The translations under genes were made by a program, and so were the position numbers. The notes under the pieces were generated by a model. It made no database searches. It saw nothing but the letters and a program-made list of their open reading frames with translations, and had not been told where the DNA came from. This document shows positions 1 through 11,091 of a stretch of DNA of 64,000 bases, piece by piece (positions within the stretch are counted from its first letter, which is position 1; each line of letters starts with the position of its first letter). Origin of the DNA: Undaria pinnatifida (lineage: Eukaryota > Sar > Phaeophyceae > Laminariales > Alariaceae); NCBI GenBank assembly GCA_012845835.1, contig JABAKD010000009.1, forward strand, positions 17,495,318 through 17,559,317, given 5' to 3'.

Positions 1-115
1 ACGAGCGGTGGGATTGCTGAACTCCCTCCGCGATAAAAATTGAAGGCAAGAACCGGGGTGGAGAAGAGAGGACACCTGTGACCACGGCTTGTCCAGAAGG
101 TGGAAAGTAGAAATG
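1..115 (+). repeat. SINE family A, copy 1 (cut by window edge)
   Basis: GGGATTGCTGAACTCC, GATAAAAATTGAAGGCAAGA, CCTGTGACCACGGCTTGTCC and GGAAAGTAGAAATGTG match the 3' part of the complete copy at 25108-25440. Confidence 0.75.
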
Positions 116-2523
116 TGCGGAAAAAAAGAAGAAAAAGAGAAGATAACCCAGATTTCAGATTTCAGATTCCAACCACCACAGCCTGCCACTGCAGCACCAC
201 AACAAAAGCACCACGAACACGCTGCCATCGTCGGACCCCGGACTTCGATTTTGGGAGGGAGGGAGGGAGGAAGGGAGGGGGGAAGGGAGGGAGGGAGGGA
301 GGGAGGGAGGAAAGAAGGTGGCAGGGAGCGAGGGCGGAAAGGAGGGCCGCATGGATTGGTCGTTCAGCAATACTATGGCAAAAGGACTGTGGCGCTGACC
401 TGGTGGACTCGTCCTTTAGATGCGTTTTCGCAAAAATAGTGATTTGTGAGGGAGCGATCTACGGCGTTCATGCTTGCGAACACCAACTCTCGAGGAAAGC
501 GATAACGCCACTTATTTTCAACCACCAGGTATTATTAACCGGTATGTCCCGTGTATGATAACTATCGTAGTGTGAACTGTTATTCACCCTCGTGGGACCC
601 ATGTTCAGCCACCGATGGACAAAATGGAAACAAACGTTGGGGCCCATGTTTGTTTGGCGACCAATTGACACCCACCCCCAATTGGCCGACGAGTGAGTGA
701 GATCTTGTCGATCGATCGATTGTTGTTTAACCCTTGTGGTGCCCATGTACGGCGATAAAACAAAGTAGAAGCAAGCGCGTTCTTGTCGTGATGTGAGCAT
801 GCAGCAAGCACGCATCGGCAGCAGTGCAAGCAAGCTGTGCGCGTGTCTTGCAGGTACTTTCCTTGGAGTTCGATTTTATATCATACCGTCGTCACCGAAC
901 TTTTCGGCAGACCGGGCTGCTTCGCTCTGAGGCTCCGAAAGAGTCGATACTGTACCGGTAGAAATAGCGTGCAGCAACATTGTTTTTCTTGTGTTCCAGT
1001 GCTGCGGTGTTACAGTAGTATCGTCGTGCTGTACGGCCTGCGCCCGTGCGGCACACAGCTTTTATTTCGTTGCCACAGCTGTGTGGACACACATTCGCGC
1101 CTGGCGAGACTGGCCCTGGCTGCTCTCGCTCTGCCTTGTGTGACCGATGGTGAAACGCTCGTTCATTCACTTTGGACACGTTTTCCCCGCTGAACTCCCA
1201 TGAACAAAGGGGTTATTGGTGACTACTGTAGCTATATATCCAAGTCCAACAACGGGTCGTCTGCTGCATGTCTGGTCGCTCCTACTGCTGATCAATAAGT
1301 ACGTTGTACCACTGTTTTTTTTTTTTTTTTCAATCCTCCGGCGGATGGGGGGAGAAGAAATGCTCACACACACTTCCACGCATCTTCATGCATGTCGTGT
1401 GCCGATTTAACTCAATTGTCTTCGCAATCTAGCGCTATACGATACTAGCTGGCGTATCCTTCAGTTCTCGTGGTAGCGACAGCGCGAGCCGTCCCTACCG
1501 GTGGTCACCGATATTTATGTACGTATTGCACATGTTCGACTTGCAGCACGACACGAAGCGCGATGCAGCAGGCAGAGAAAAACAATGCTTGGATCAACCC
1601 TCCCTGCCTTCTCCTCATATGACAGCTCTTTTGGATGAGGTACGAGTATATACTATGGATCCTTTTTGTTTCAACGGAGGGTGGAACATGTTCACCAGCG
1701 CCTTTGGACAGCGCTCCAAGCCCCGACGTTCCAACGTATGATACGAATACCGTCGCCATACCAGGAACACGCTATCATGGCTTTCCTTCGCACAGAAGGC
1801 AGAGAACAGACAGAAACAGCGCCACGTTTTTTTTCGTGTTGTTTTTCCTCTCGACGTTACAGACCCCCAGACCTCCAGAACCAGACTTGTTTCTCACTCA
1901 TCTGTGGTATGTCACTTCTCGCCCACAGGCAACTCGTTTCGTTCGCGGAATATGCACTGGCCATTATCAATCAACCATAGCAGTAAGTACTAACAACGTT
2001 CGTTCGTACTTCGAAGTGCATGTTCAGTACGAGGGTTTGGTTGGACGATACGCAACATATTTCATCAACTTTTCGACGTTTTGATACGATTTTGATATTG
2101 TAGCAGCCAACCTTTGTTTGACCCTCTTCGAGGCCCAGCATTTTTTTGTTTGTTGTTTATGTTTGTCGTTTTTGTTTTTGTTTTGGCCATCTTTCGGGAT
2201 CGTTTTTTTTTCTTCTTTCTTTCGTTCGTTTTTATATTTGTTTTCTTGTTTTGGGCCTCTGTCAAACGTTATGTAAGTATGTATCGATTTTCTGTGATTC
2301 GAAACCAAGCAGCAGCCGTCATCGTCGGCCATGGCTACGGTACGGTAGGGGAGGGGTACCCCATGTTTTACCACTGGATTTGACCCACTCGCTCGAGGCC
2401 TCAATGAAAAAAGGCGTCCAGTCAAGCGGTTTTGGTGGTGCAGCGTAGTAGTAGTAGCATGATAGCTAACTAACCATTCCATCGTAGTTTCTTATAGAAA
2501 CAAACGGAAAACAGCTCGAAAGC
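116..2523. other. No gene seen; microsatellite and family K fragment
   Basis: Holds a GGGA-type purine array (about 257-315), a family K copy (1312-1386) and several T-runs (1318-1330, 1825-1840, 2195-2215). Frames open here (for example 837-1193 and 1635-2084) show no conserved pattern. Confidence 0.6.
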
Positions 2524-2622
2524 CTTCACTACTGGAAACCCTTTTTTTTGACAAATTTGCTTGAAGTTAGTATGGGGAAGGATTTTTGGGTCTTTTAAAG
2601 GGGTTAAGCCCGCAACGGAATG
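2524..2622. repeat. Repeat family E copy
   Basis: CCTTCACTACTGGAAACCC, GACAAATTTGCTTGAAGTTA and AAAGGGGTTAAGCCC match the 14.4-kb copy. Confidence 0.7.
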
Positions 2623-3129
2623 GAGGGTTGGGGGGGTTTACTCGAGCCACTGCAAAAAGAGGCTCCGTAAATGACCCACCCCCCTGCCGGAGCGACGATC
2701 CACGGTCCGTCGTGATCGGTTGCGATAAGGGCCAGTTTTAACAGTTGAAAATATATCCAGTTGTGGATACCAGGCCCTTTTCCCTGAATCGTACCGCCTC
2801 GTTATCATTACAATCCTGCAAGACCATTCTGGCTCCTCGAATGCACATCGAGTGAGGTGTTCCCTCGTCGCTGACCCTCGAGCGTGCGGTTACGCACATA
2901 ACCCACCTCGGTGTGTCTCCGCAACATGCATGACATACATCTTATAAAGAACAGATCAACCTGCGAAGGGACTACCGCCGTCCCACACAATTTGGAAGAA
3001 AACAAGAAAAATCTAACGACAGCAACAACAACAACGGGGGTCAGATCGAGCCTTCGAATCTTGTGTGAGACCGATGAAAGGGGTTGAGGTTTCGCCTTTT
3101 TGTTGTTGTTGTTGTTGCTGTTGTTGCTC

Positions 3130-3275
3130 ATCTCATCTGTTTTTTTTTTTTCCCCATCTGTTATTTTCGCACGTTTTCTTCTCTTTCTACCTCCCTAGAT
3201 GTAACTCAGATCCAGGGTCACTCAGCAGGCTCTTCTCTCCCCTCCCCACCGCGATACCGGCCCGCACCAACCTAC
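3130..3275 (-). repeat. SINE family G, partial copy
   Basis: Poly-T, then CATCTGTTATTTTCGCACG, TGTAACTCAGATCCAGGGTC and CTCTCCCCTCCCCACCGCG, the tail and part of the body of family G only. Confidence 0.65.
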
Positions 3276-3410
3276 CAATATCCTAGGGTTAGCGTTGCTC
3301 GTCCGCGCTAACCTGTCATCCTAATGTACATGATGATTCCTGCCACACCCCGTGACCCACGACTCATGTGTGTGATAACCTGTTGTCTGTCTACGATACC
3401 ATCTATCATC

Positions 3411-3683
3411 CATAACCCGTGCTGCTGTAGTCTAATCATTTTGTCGTGGTACACGATATCATGTGTACGAATAACAAACTCTCCGCCACGCACAAAACAA
3501 ACGCTCTCCGCTTTACTCTCCGCCACGCACAAAACAAAGGCTCTCCGCTTTGTCTAGTACGCGGTGAGAGGGGCGGGGGGGGGCGGAGAGCGTTTGTCTT
3601 GTGCGTGGCGGAGAGTTTGTTATTCGTACACATGATATCGTGTACCACGACAAAATGATTAGAATACGGCAGCACGGGTTATG
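3411..3683. repeat. 273-base near-perfect inverted repeat (hairpin)
   Basis: Left arm 3411-3511 and right arm 3583-3683 are complementary over about 101 bases with roughly three mismatches, from CATAACCCGTGCTGC on the outside to GCTCTCCGC on the inside. The 71-base loop repeats part of the arm (CTCTCCGCCACGCACAAAAC) in direct orientation and has a G run. No ORF. It could be a foldback element or a transcribed long hairpin. Confidence 0.9.
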
Positions 3684-3959
3684 AGCGTACAAGAGGACCG
3701 GCTATGGGGATCGGACATGGCGTACGGCGAATGACGGATCCTTCGTATGATCTTATGATCCTGTGAAAGAAACGAAACGACGACGTTGCTGGATGACGGA
3801 CTACCTGCTGTTAATAGCGCGGGAGGGAGTGAGAGGCGGGCTCCACTAGCCTGTGATACCCCAACACGCAATATTCGAGGTATTACGTTGCAACACGATA
3901 TATATATAATATGTGTGTTTCCGTTACCGTTCTTTCATGATGCACTTGACCACTTAATA

Positions 3960-4043
3960 ACAACACATTTACAACCGGAAACCCTTTGGGGAGGGGTCAA
4001 TCACTTGAAATTAATATAGGGAGGGGTTTGGGGACTCTCAAGG
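3960..4043. repeat. Repeat family E copy (diverged)
   Basis: CATTTACAACCGGAAACCC, TCACTTGAAATTAATATAGG and GAGGGGTTTGGGGACTCTC; partial match to family E. Confidence 0.55.
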
Positions 4044-4152
4044 CAGACACAAATTGACACCTACTGTTAAAAAGCACAATTTTCTGTTTATTTGTAGAAC
4101 CCACTCCGAAGGAAGGAGATTCTTGTACGATGTATAGACTAAATATTACAAA

Positions 4153-4358
4153 AATGAAAATACACTCCAGCTGTGAGATCGAAGATTTTGTCGAAACTCA
4201 TCTTTGCAAGCTGTGTGTGATACTCCGAACGCGCGTATTACGGGTTGTGTGTCCTCATCAAGGACATGAACAGGTCGGCGACTCCCCTTGCAACTACAGC
4301 AGTGTAGCTATCAGGGTCAACAGGGTGATGTTAGTCAGTCTGTGCGCGGATATATGTC
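4153..4358 (+). repeat. Repeat family C, copy 1 (short form)
   Basis: The core TACACTCCAGCTGTGAGATC, GAAACTCATCTTTGCAAGC, GCGTATTACGGGTTGTGTG and AGGGTCAACAGGGTGATG ends at GTCTGTGCGCGGA. No coding capacity and no TIR or LTR recognised, so the class is unknown. Confidence 0.8.
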
Positions 4359-4359
4359 A

Positions 4360-6779
4360 CATGATAACATTGCAGTTTGATGTCGTAAGCCATACTAAGA
4401 TCATAAGCCTTCCAAGTGAACGACAATGATTATTGGTGGATGATGATACGACATCGAGCCCAAACGCCCGCTACGATAGTGACCGGACTGTTGTATCATT
4501 ACAAGTGTTGCTATCATCCTCTTCGTCTCGCAACCAGACACAGGGGCTAGCGTCGGGCAGCGAAGGTATGTGACACGAGGTATGAGGTATGCAGTATGCA
4601 TACGTACATGTGGCTCTCGCGGAAAAATTGCTACGCGTATTGCGTGCACTATACTCCGTATATTGTGTACAGCAGTGTAATATACTCCGTATATTGTCCC
4701 TGATGCGCGTACGGTCGTTTTTTCTGTCGAAAGTACTGCTTCTTCCGCACCAGGTACAAAATGGATTTGTAAACGAATGTTATGCTGCCGAATTCAAACG
4801 TAATACCTGGTAGGCACGATGCCAGCGGACCTAACAGTGTGGCCGAGTCGCGGGTCTTGGAGGGTGGTTTTCACGCTTTCTCATTGGCCGACGGCTATGT
4901 GGTGGTTCGCAGATCAGAATAATAAAACAACACAGAAAAGCGGCGCAGCCGCTTTTCTTGCCCGTTTTGGGTCCGGGTTGGGGTCAGGGGTACGGTTAGG
5001 GTTAGGGCTTAGGTTGGGTCTACACCCTCACCTTGATCCCACCGTAAATGTTTCCTCACGGCTCGCAAACGCGAACAGCCTACCGCCCCAAAGATCCACG
5101 CCACCAGATCGTTAGACAAGCTCTACCATCTACAGTGCATATTCCAGCGGCTAGCCCCCCTGAATGTACACGCTCGGGACAGTGTTACACATACTATTAT
5201 TATAGCACTGGGACATCGTATCAACACTTACTGTACTGTTGATGTGTGTATCAATCACTTGACTGTTCAGAATTACAACTCTTTCGATGCATCGCCGCCG
5301 CCGTAGTATTGAGCTCATTTTGCGCTCCATCTCCTGGCATCCTCTTCCTTTTTTCTGGGCTGTTTATCATCATTCCTAGCTATGTATGGTTCGGTTCGGT
5401 TCGGTTCGGTTCGGTTCGGTTTGGTTCGCGCGTTTCTCCTACGGTTCGAATATTGTACATACGACGTATGATACTCGGAGTATATTGAACCGTAGAATGA
5501 AACCGCAGTTAGTTCTGCACGGGAACCAATGGAATCAATCGCAGAAGAAGCGCATTTTCTGTATTCTTTTCGACCTATGATAATAATCTTCTTGACTACA
5601 GCATCATAAAAACGACGATATTTCGTGACGTATGCACATGCGTTAGTTAGTGAATGTCGTTTGATATGATATCATACGAACGACGACGATTCGTCACACA
5701 ATATACTCCCGTAAAGGGTATGCAAGTGCCTAAAGACTAAGAAAAACATTGTTAAATGTTTTTAAGACACAGATCTCGGTTCTTGTACCGTGTATAATAT
5801 GTATAATGCCATTAGGGTATACCTCTTACTGCAGTCTGCACTATCAACAGACAGTAATATTAATATACGGTTCACCGATGATGCATGCGCGGTCTACTAT
5901 GAGGAACCCGCGGTTTTCCGTACGCGGTTCTCGAACAACCGACCTATCCTCAATCCTATTGATCTTATTGATCTGGAACAAGATATCTTTTACAGGCACA
6001 CCTCTTCCTCTCAGCTAGCAGTCAGAGCAGTCAGCGCTGACTGCTATTAATAGTTGGCTGCTGGCTCAGTGGTTATCGCGCATCTCCGACAAAGCCACGT
6101 ATCTTTCTGCGGTCCGTCCGACTGTCAAGCCAGCCCAGACCTCAGATTTACTCAAGGGTTGCAATCGCCTTCGTCAAAACTGCCCGAAGTGGCGGGATAA
6201 TGGCATTTCTTCTTGCCCGCAACTAAGTGCATACTGGTCATAAACCACAACTTTCAGGCGTGTGTGCTTGCTGCGTAAATTCCTTCAGTCAAGAAGGATG
6301 ACGGGGGGATTCCCACACTCGAACCCCCAGATTGTGCGTTTGTTAGAGATATTGAGTCCCCTTATCGTTCTTCTCCGCTTCTTGTTTTCCTTGTGGTGGA
6401 ACTTACGGAAGTTCACACCTGAAAGTCATGGTACTGTATACACGTCTAGGCCAGAAGAAGCGCCATACTCCTTATACTCATGCCTATGCGGGGCGGTACC
6501 GACTACCGGAATTGCAACCCTTGGGGGAAGTCTGAGGTCCAGTCTTATTGGCCGGACGGATCACAGATTGTGCTTTGGCTAAGAGATACCTGGTACACCA
6601 TAGGCACTTAGCCGGCAGCTCTGACAGCTATCACGGCTGTATCATAGCTCGGTGGTCATGGTGTATCTCTAGCAGCGATTCGATCTGTTTAGTTGTAGTA
6701 TGGAAATGTCCAGGCGATGGTTCGAACCGAACAGACCCATACGAAGCCTGAAAGGGTACGGGATCGAACCAGACCAGAC
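4360..6779. other. No gene seen; possible tRNA-derived remnants
   Basis: Contains a small palindrome AAAAGCGGC-GCA-GCCGCTTTT near 4936-4956, two TTAGGG units near 4998-5010, the GGTTC array, a GCAGTCAGCGCTGACTGC palindrome near 6028-6045, and tRNA-like boxes (TGGCTCAGTGGTTATCGCGC near 6063; reverse CACTCGAACCCCC near 6317). No coding sequence recognised. Confidence 0.5.
5386..5428. repeat. (GGTTC)n array
   Basis: About seven units of GGTTC, complementary to the much longer GAACC array at 6780-7070. Polymorphic simple repeat. Confidence 0.9.
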
Positions 6780-7070
6780 CGAATAAAACCGAACCGAACC
6801 GAACCGAACCGAACCGAACCGAACCGAACCGAACCGAACCGAACCGAACCGAACCGAACCGAACCGAACTGAACTGAACCGAACCGAACCGAACCGAACC
6901 AAACCGAACCGAAACACAGGATAACTTTCACCAAACCGAAGCACAGGATAACTTTAACCGAACGGAAGCACATGATAGTTTTAACCGAACCGAACCAAAC
7001 CTAACCGAAGCTCACTCGAACCGAACCGAGCCGAACCGAACCGAAACGAACCGAACCGAACCACGCTGTC
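6780..7070. repeat. (GAACC)n array, imperfect
   Basis: Around 25 near-perfect GAACC units (6788-6912), then degenerate ones with interruptions such as a doubled AAGCACAGGATAACTTT-type insert (6914-6990), then more units to 7066. With the 5386-5428 array it forms inverted ends of a 1.7-kb interval. Confidence 0.9.
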
Positions 7071-9184
7071 ATTCGGAACCTTGATAAGCCCTATACCGGT
7101 ATCATAATATATCTTTCACGCTAATGCTGAACGCAAAGTTTCAACGTATCGTATCGACCATCGAAATCGCATAGTTTTATTTTCATTTTTCATTTTTTTT
7201 GTTTTCTTTGTCGGTATAGTTCGTATCGAACTCGGTTGACTCTCGTTCGGTATCCACGCGATACAAGTATCGACTCATGTTATATACCATATGACCATAC
7301 CATATGATATACAAGGCTACCCTTCGGGATGTATGTGTGTAACGTCAAATCCCGGGGGCGTCGCAAGGCGAAAAGGAGGACACCGGTAACACACGTATAA
7401 ACATTTCCCCCGCCTATAATGAATGGTGTTGTTACGCGTACTTACATAGTAGATAGATGAACCCCACTGCTCTTCTTAGAGGAGACCTGTGGCATGAGCT
7501 AGTGCATTGCTCCAAAGAAAGAGTAGTAGTAGTACTCAGCAGGAAGAGTGTGATAGCGGTGGGCGCACGTTGTACTGATGTACGCGCAAACGAATTATTA
7601 GTGGCCAGGGGATGCTGTGTAGTCTATACCGTACGTGTAATAGGGCTCGTTGCTATCTAGTACGTCGCGTGTGTTTGCACTTGGTGATGGATACAGGGTT
7701 GACCAGCCAATGTCAGTCGCTCTTGGATGTTGTACAATAATTAATTTGGTTGGCGGCAACAATTTCGATATGTGCGTGTGGCGTACGTGGCTGGGTTTTC
7801 CATGAGTTGGAGGCAGTGATTCAACGCTTTTGTACTGTGTTTGAGGGGAACCGAAACCTTGTGTACTCCTCGTCTATCCCCGTAGATAGTAGAGCTAGAT
7901 CGATAATGTTCCCGCCTGAACCCGCCACTACTTGGTGAATGTGGTCTGAAATGTATGTGTGTATGATATTCGTATGTACGATAAAATAGCAACAGACTAG
8001 AATCGATCAACCCAGCCAATCAGATGGCGTCCTGGGCGCGTGGCGAACACTGAAATAGAACTGTGCCCGATTTTGGCAGCAGCACCGTGTATATACCTGA
8101 GTTTGGCTGTCACTAATAAGGAGTTATATATCCTTGAACCCTACCCATGGTTCCACTCTGCCCAAAAAAAATACTTCGCCTGGTCGAGACTCGCGTGCAT
8201 GCTGCGCTCGCGATGCCTGCCACCCCCGCCGCGCTCGGCGCCATCTTCCAAGCTTTCCCCGCTGTATGTCCCTGCGAGCCCCGCCTCCCGCGCGGAGAGA
8301 TGGAAAGCCGCGCCCTCTGGCGCTCGTTCCAACACTCGTCCGCTCCCGGCCTCTACCTCCCAGCCTCCTTCTGCTGGCATCCGCTCTGCCCGGAAATATA
8401 ATACCGGGATATTTATTTTTATTCAAGTAAAAACGGTACTTACATTCGGACACGTATAGTTACCCCGCAAGAAAAAAATAAACGCATCGGGTCAACCACG
8501 CCCACAGCCACTTTCGCTCCTGCCTCGATGAGCGGCCGCCCGCGCGGCGGGAGAGCGCAGGCCGGTTTACCCTTGTCTGCACCCATGCCCACGCACCAAC
8601 GTCGAGATCCGGGGCCGAAACGGCCCAGGGCGGCGCGCCCCCAAACCCCACACTAATCCGATCCACATTTGTACTGCTGCTATTAATACTACTGCTGTAT
8701 GTTGCTGCTACTGCCGCTGTTGTGCTGCTGCTGAGGTTAATTTAGTCCGGGCGGTTGCTGCTACTGCTGCTGTGCTGCTGAGGTTAGTTGATTAGCGGGC
8801 CATTTTTCTACGAATAAAACAACAAAGAACAAAAAGTTTGTACAAGTTTATCAAAATATCAAAATTTGAAAAGCAATGTGTGGTGTTCCAAGTGACCTGC
8901 TCGTCTCAGGAAGGCGGAACGTAATCCCTTGCCAGATAGAGCCGGCTAAGCGACGTTTTACGCGCCGAGCGCAGCCACGGAGCTCGGCCGAGATCCAGAC
9001 ATGCTTCATAATGTTCCCATGGCAGGCTAGCTTGCCCCGCGGCCGAAAGTGCGAGAAGAAACACTCGGCCGCCGGAGAGCAGCGAACCGAAAAAAAAGCA
9101 AGATGATATTTTACATATAGACTATATACATATATACGATATACTATATACTAGACTATATACTATATGCTATATGCTGTATAC
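7071..9184. other. No gene recognised; GC-rich islands at 8160-8400, 8500-8650 and 8900-9090
   Basis: These GC-rich blocks contrast with AT-rich surroundings and have open frames on both strands, but no conserved motif and no splice-phase support. They could be exons of an unknown gene or old element DNA. CTG-rich simple sequence lies near 8675-8785, and CTATATA-type repeats near 9110-9180. Confidence 0.4.
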
Positions 9185-9650
9185 GGTAGAGGTGCACTAA
9201 GGTGTACTTTTTTTGTCTGAGGCTTCTCACTTGAGGAGCTCTATACCCCCTCTCAGGCAATAACTGATTTAGAGAAACACGCACAAGGTGTACCTTTTTT
9301 TTTGTCTGAGGCTCATCGTTTGAGCAGCTCTATGCCCCTCTGAGTCAAAAACTGATTGATTTTTGGGAAAACTAAAACAATACGTATCTATGATACTCGT
9401 ATTTATTTATTTGTCACAATAGTACCCGATGAACAATCCCGTGGTCCAGGTATACAGCGAAAATTGTAAAAAAAACTCGAATTAATTTCTGACCGATTTG
9501 AGTTGAGGAGCCCCGTCGTGCAGAAAACGCTTTTCGGTATTCATGTGATACGAGTATATCTACGCATGCTATACCAGGCATACGGTATCGGTGCACCTTT
9601 TTTTTTTTTTCGCTTTTTTTTTCTGAGGCTTTTCACTTGAGCAGCTCTTT
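9185..9650. repeat. Repeat family F copies (GAGGTGCAC...CTGAGGCTT)
   Basis: The block GGTGCAC, a T-rich run, TGTCTGAGGCTTCTCAC, TTGAGGAGCTCTATACCCC and CAATAACTGATTTAG occurs at 9190-9275, again at 9285-9360, and in part at 9590-9645. A further copy is at about 14210-14330. It often lies beside family A or E copies, so may be part of a larger composite. Confidence 0.6.
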
Positions 9651-9671
9651 TTTCATTTTTTCATTTTTTTT

Positions 9672-9972
9672 TTGTTCACACACATCTACTTTCCAGCTTC
9701 TGGACAAGCCGTGGTCACAGGTGTCGTCCCTTTCCCCCCCCCCCGGTTCTTGCCTTCAATTTTTATCGCACACGGGGTTCAGCAATCCCACTGCTCGTCG
9801 ATTTTTCATCGAGTGTTGCTAACCCATACTCTCGCGCTTTCCGCAAGTCAATTTGTATGCAAGAGTCCCCACGAATTTATACGAGTATGCTCTCGGGGGG
9901 ATTTGAACTCACGAAACATGACCTATACCAGACTCGAGGATAACCAATACGCCACCGGGGCGACCGGCTCTT
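9672..9972 (-). repeat. SINE family A, copy 2
   Basis: Reverse copy: TTCCAGCTTCTGGACAAGCC, ACCGGTT-type body, GAATTTATACGAGTATGC, then the tRNA-like head in reverse with ATTTGAACTCACGAAAC (B box) and GCCACCGGGGCGACC (A-box side). Confidence 0.78.
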
Positions 9973-10491
9973 ACCTATGCCCCTCATAAGACCAAAACTG
10001 ATTGATTTTTGGGGAAAAACCAAAGTACTAGTATTAATGCCCGATAAAGAATTCCATGGTGCAGGCACACAACGGAAATTGTAACTGAAAAATACGAAGG
10101 TTAAGGAGGGAGCCCCGTCATGCAGGAAAACTGTCCGCCAAAAAGTGGTATCAGGTATACCTTACCGTAGTTAGTGAGCATGCGTTTATATCACTGCTAT
10201 GCTCTTTGCTTTCGAAGTTGTATTATATTAATGCGCAACCCCCCGCCCGGAGAGGGGGGTTGGAGATGGGAATACCCCGGGGCTGCCCCGCCGGCAACCC
10301 CACGCTAACATCCGTATACACGAGTCAACTCCCAACCCCACTGGCGACATCGAACTCTCGACGCCAGCCTCCAGCACAAACTGGTAGTTGACCCGTATTA
10401 CGAATGTAGTCCCACCCCCCCCCGCCCCCCCCTACCCTCGAGTCGTAGAGTGCACACGGGATAACACACTTCTTTGTAATTCCGCGTTTGC

Positions 10492-11091
10492 CTAACTAGT
10501 CAAAGCCCATCGGCCCTCACGCTGCAACACCGCCGGTGTTGCACCCCCTGCCGACAAGTGCGTTGCGCCTCCAATCCTCAGGGAGTGCAAGGCGTACTCC
10601 TCCGCACGCACACCCGCCAACGCAATCACTTTCCGCAAAGCTACCGTCGCTTGATGTTGTGTCCACATGGACCATCTGCCATTACCAACGACACACGCAA
10701 CCAAGGGGGCCGAAGAGGGAAGAAACAAGTAACAAGACATCAATTCGATCATTAGATCGACGGCGCCGCCACCTTCCCCCACGCGCATCGACGGATCCTT
10801 TCGTACATGCGTGACAACCGCCCCTTTCCGCAGTTGGTCACCCTTCGACCCGCGAAACCGAACCTCAACATGATCCGCGGTTGACCACTGCGCAACAGTA
10901 AGCTGAATATTTCCGCGAAAGAAGGCAACATCAGCACGCCGCAAACAAAAAGTCTCGTGAACTCGTAACCGGGTTTCCGCAAACATTTCTGACGCGCGAG
11001 TCAAGAGACAGAACGAAGCGTACAGGGCCGGCCACAAAACACGACCCCCGGCACGCCACGTGGGGATCAGCTTCTCGCCCGCGAGCAGCAT
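10492..11091 (-). CDS. DIRS-like retroelement, tyrosine recombinase (truncated before the catalytic Tyr)
   Basis: A 199-residue ORF starting at ATG 11091, overlapping the end of the RT/RH ORF by 25 bases in another frame. It has the core features of a phage-integrase-type tyrosine recombinase: the first Arg in LLTRASEMF, a beta region VRFRGSKGDQLRKGAVVTHV, and the box ALHSLRIGGATHLSAGG (His-x-Leu-Arg-x-Gly). It ends REGRWALTS and a stop, where other members continue to the nucleophilic tyrosine 10-20 residues on. The catalytic Tyr is therefore missing and the enzyme should be dead. The order gag-RT-RH-YR identifies the DIRS order rather than a Ty3/Copia element with a DDE integrase. Confidence 0.8.
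   Translation of the reverse strand: MLLAGEKLIPTWRAGGRVLWPALYASFCLLTRASEMFAETRLRVHETFCLRRADVAFFRGNIQLTVAQWSTADHVEVRFRGSKGDQLRKGAVVTHVRKDPSMRVGEGGGAVDLMIELMSCYLFLPSSAPLVACVVGNGRWSMWTQHQATVALRKVIALAGVRAEEYALHSLRIGGATHLSAGGATPAVLQREGRWALTS

Noticed and set aside
4990-5015. TTAGGG-like units, possible interstitial telomere
   Set aside because: Only two clear TTAGGG units with degenerate neighbours; too short to separate from chance in GGGTT-rich sequence.
8124-8666. Coding exons in the GC-rich islands
   Set aside because: Frames are open on both strands with Arg/Pro/Ala-rich readings typical of GC-rich non-coding DNA; no motif or splice-phase support.
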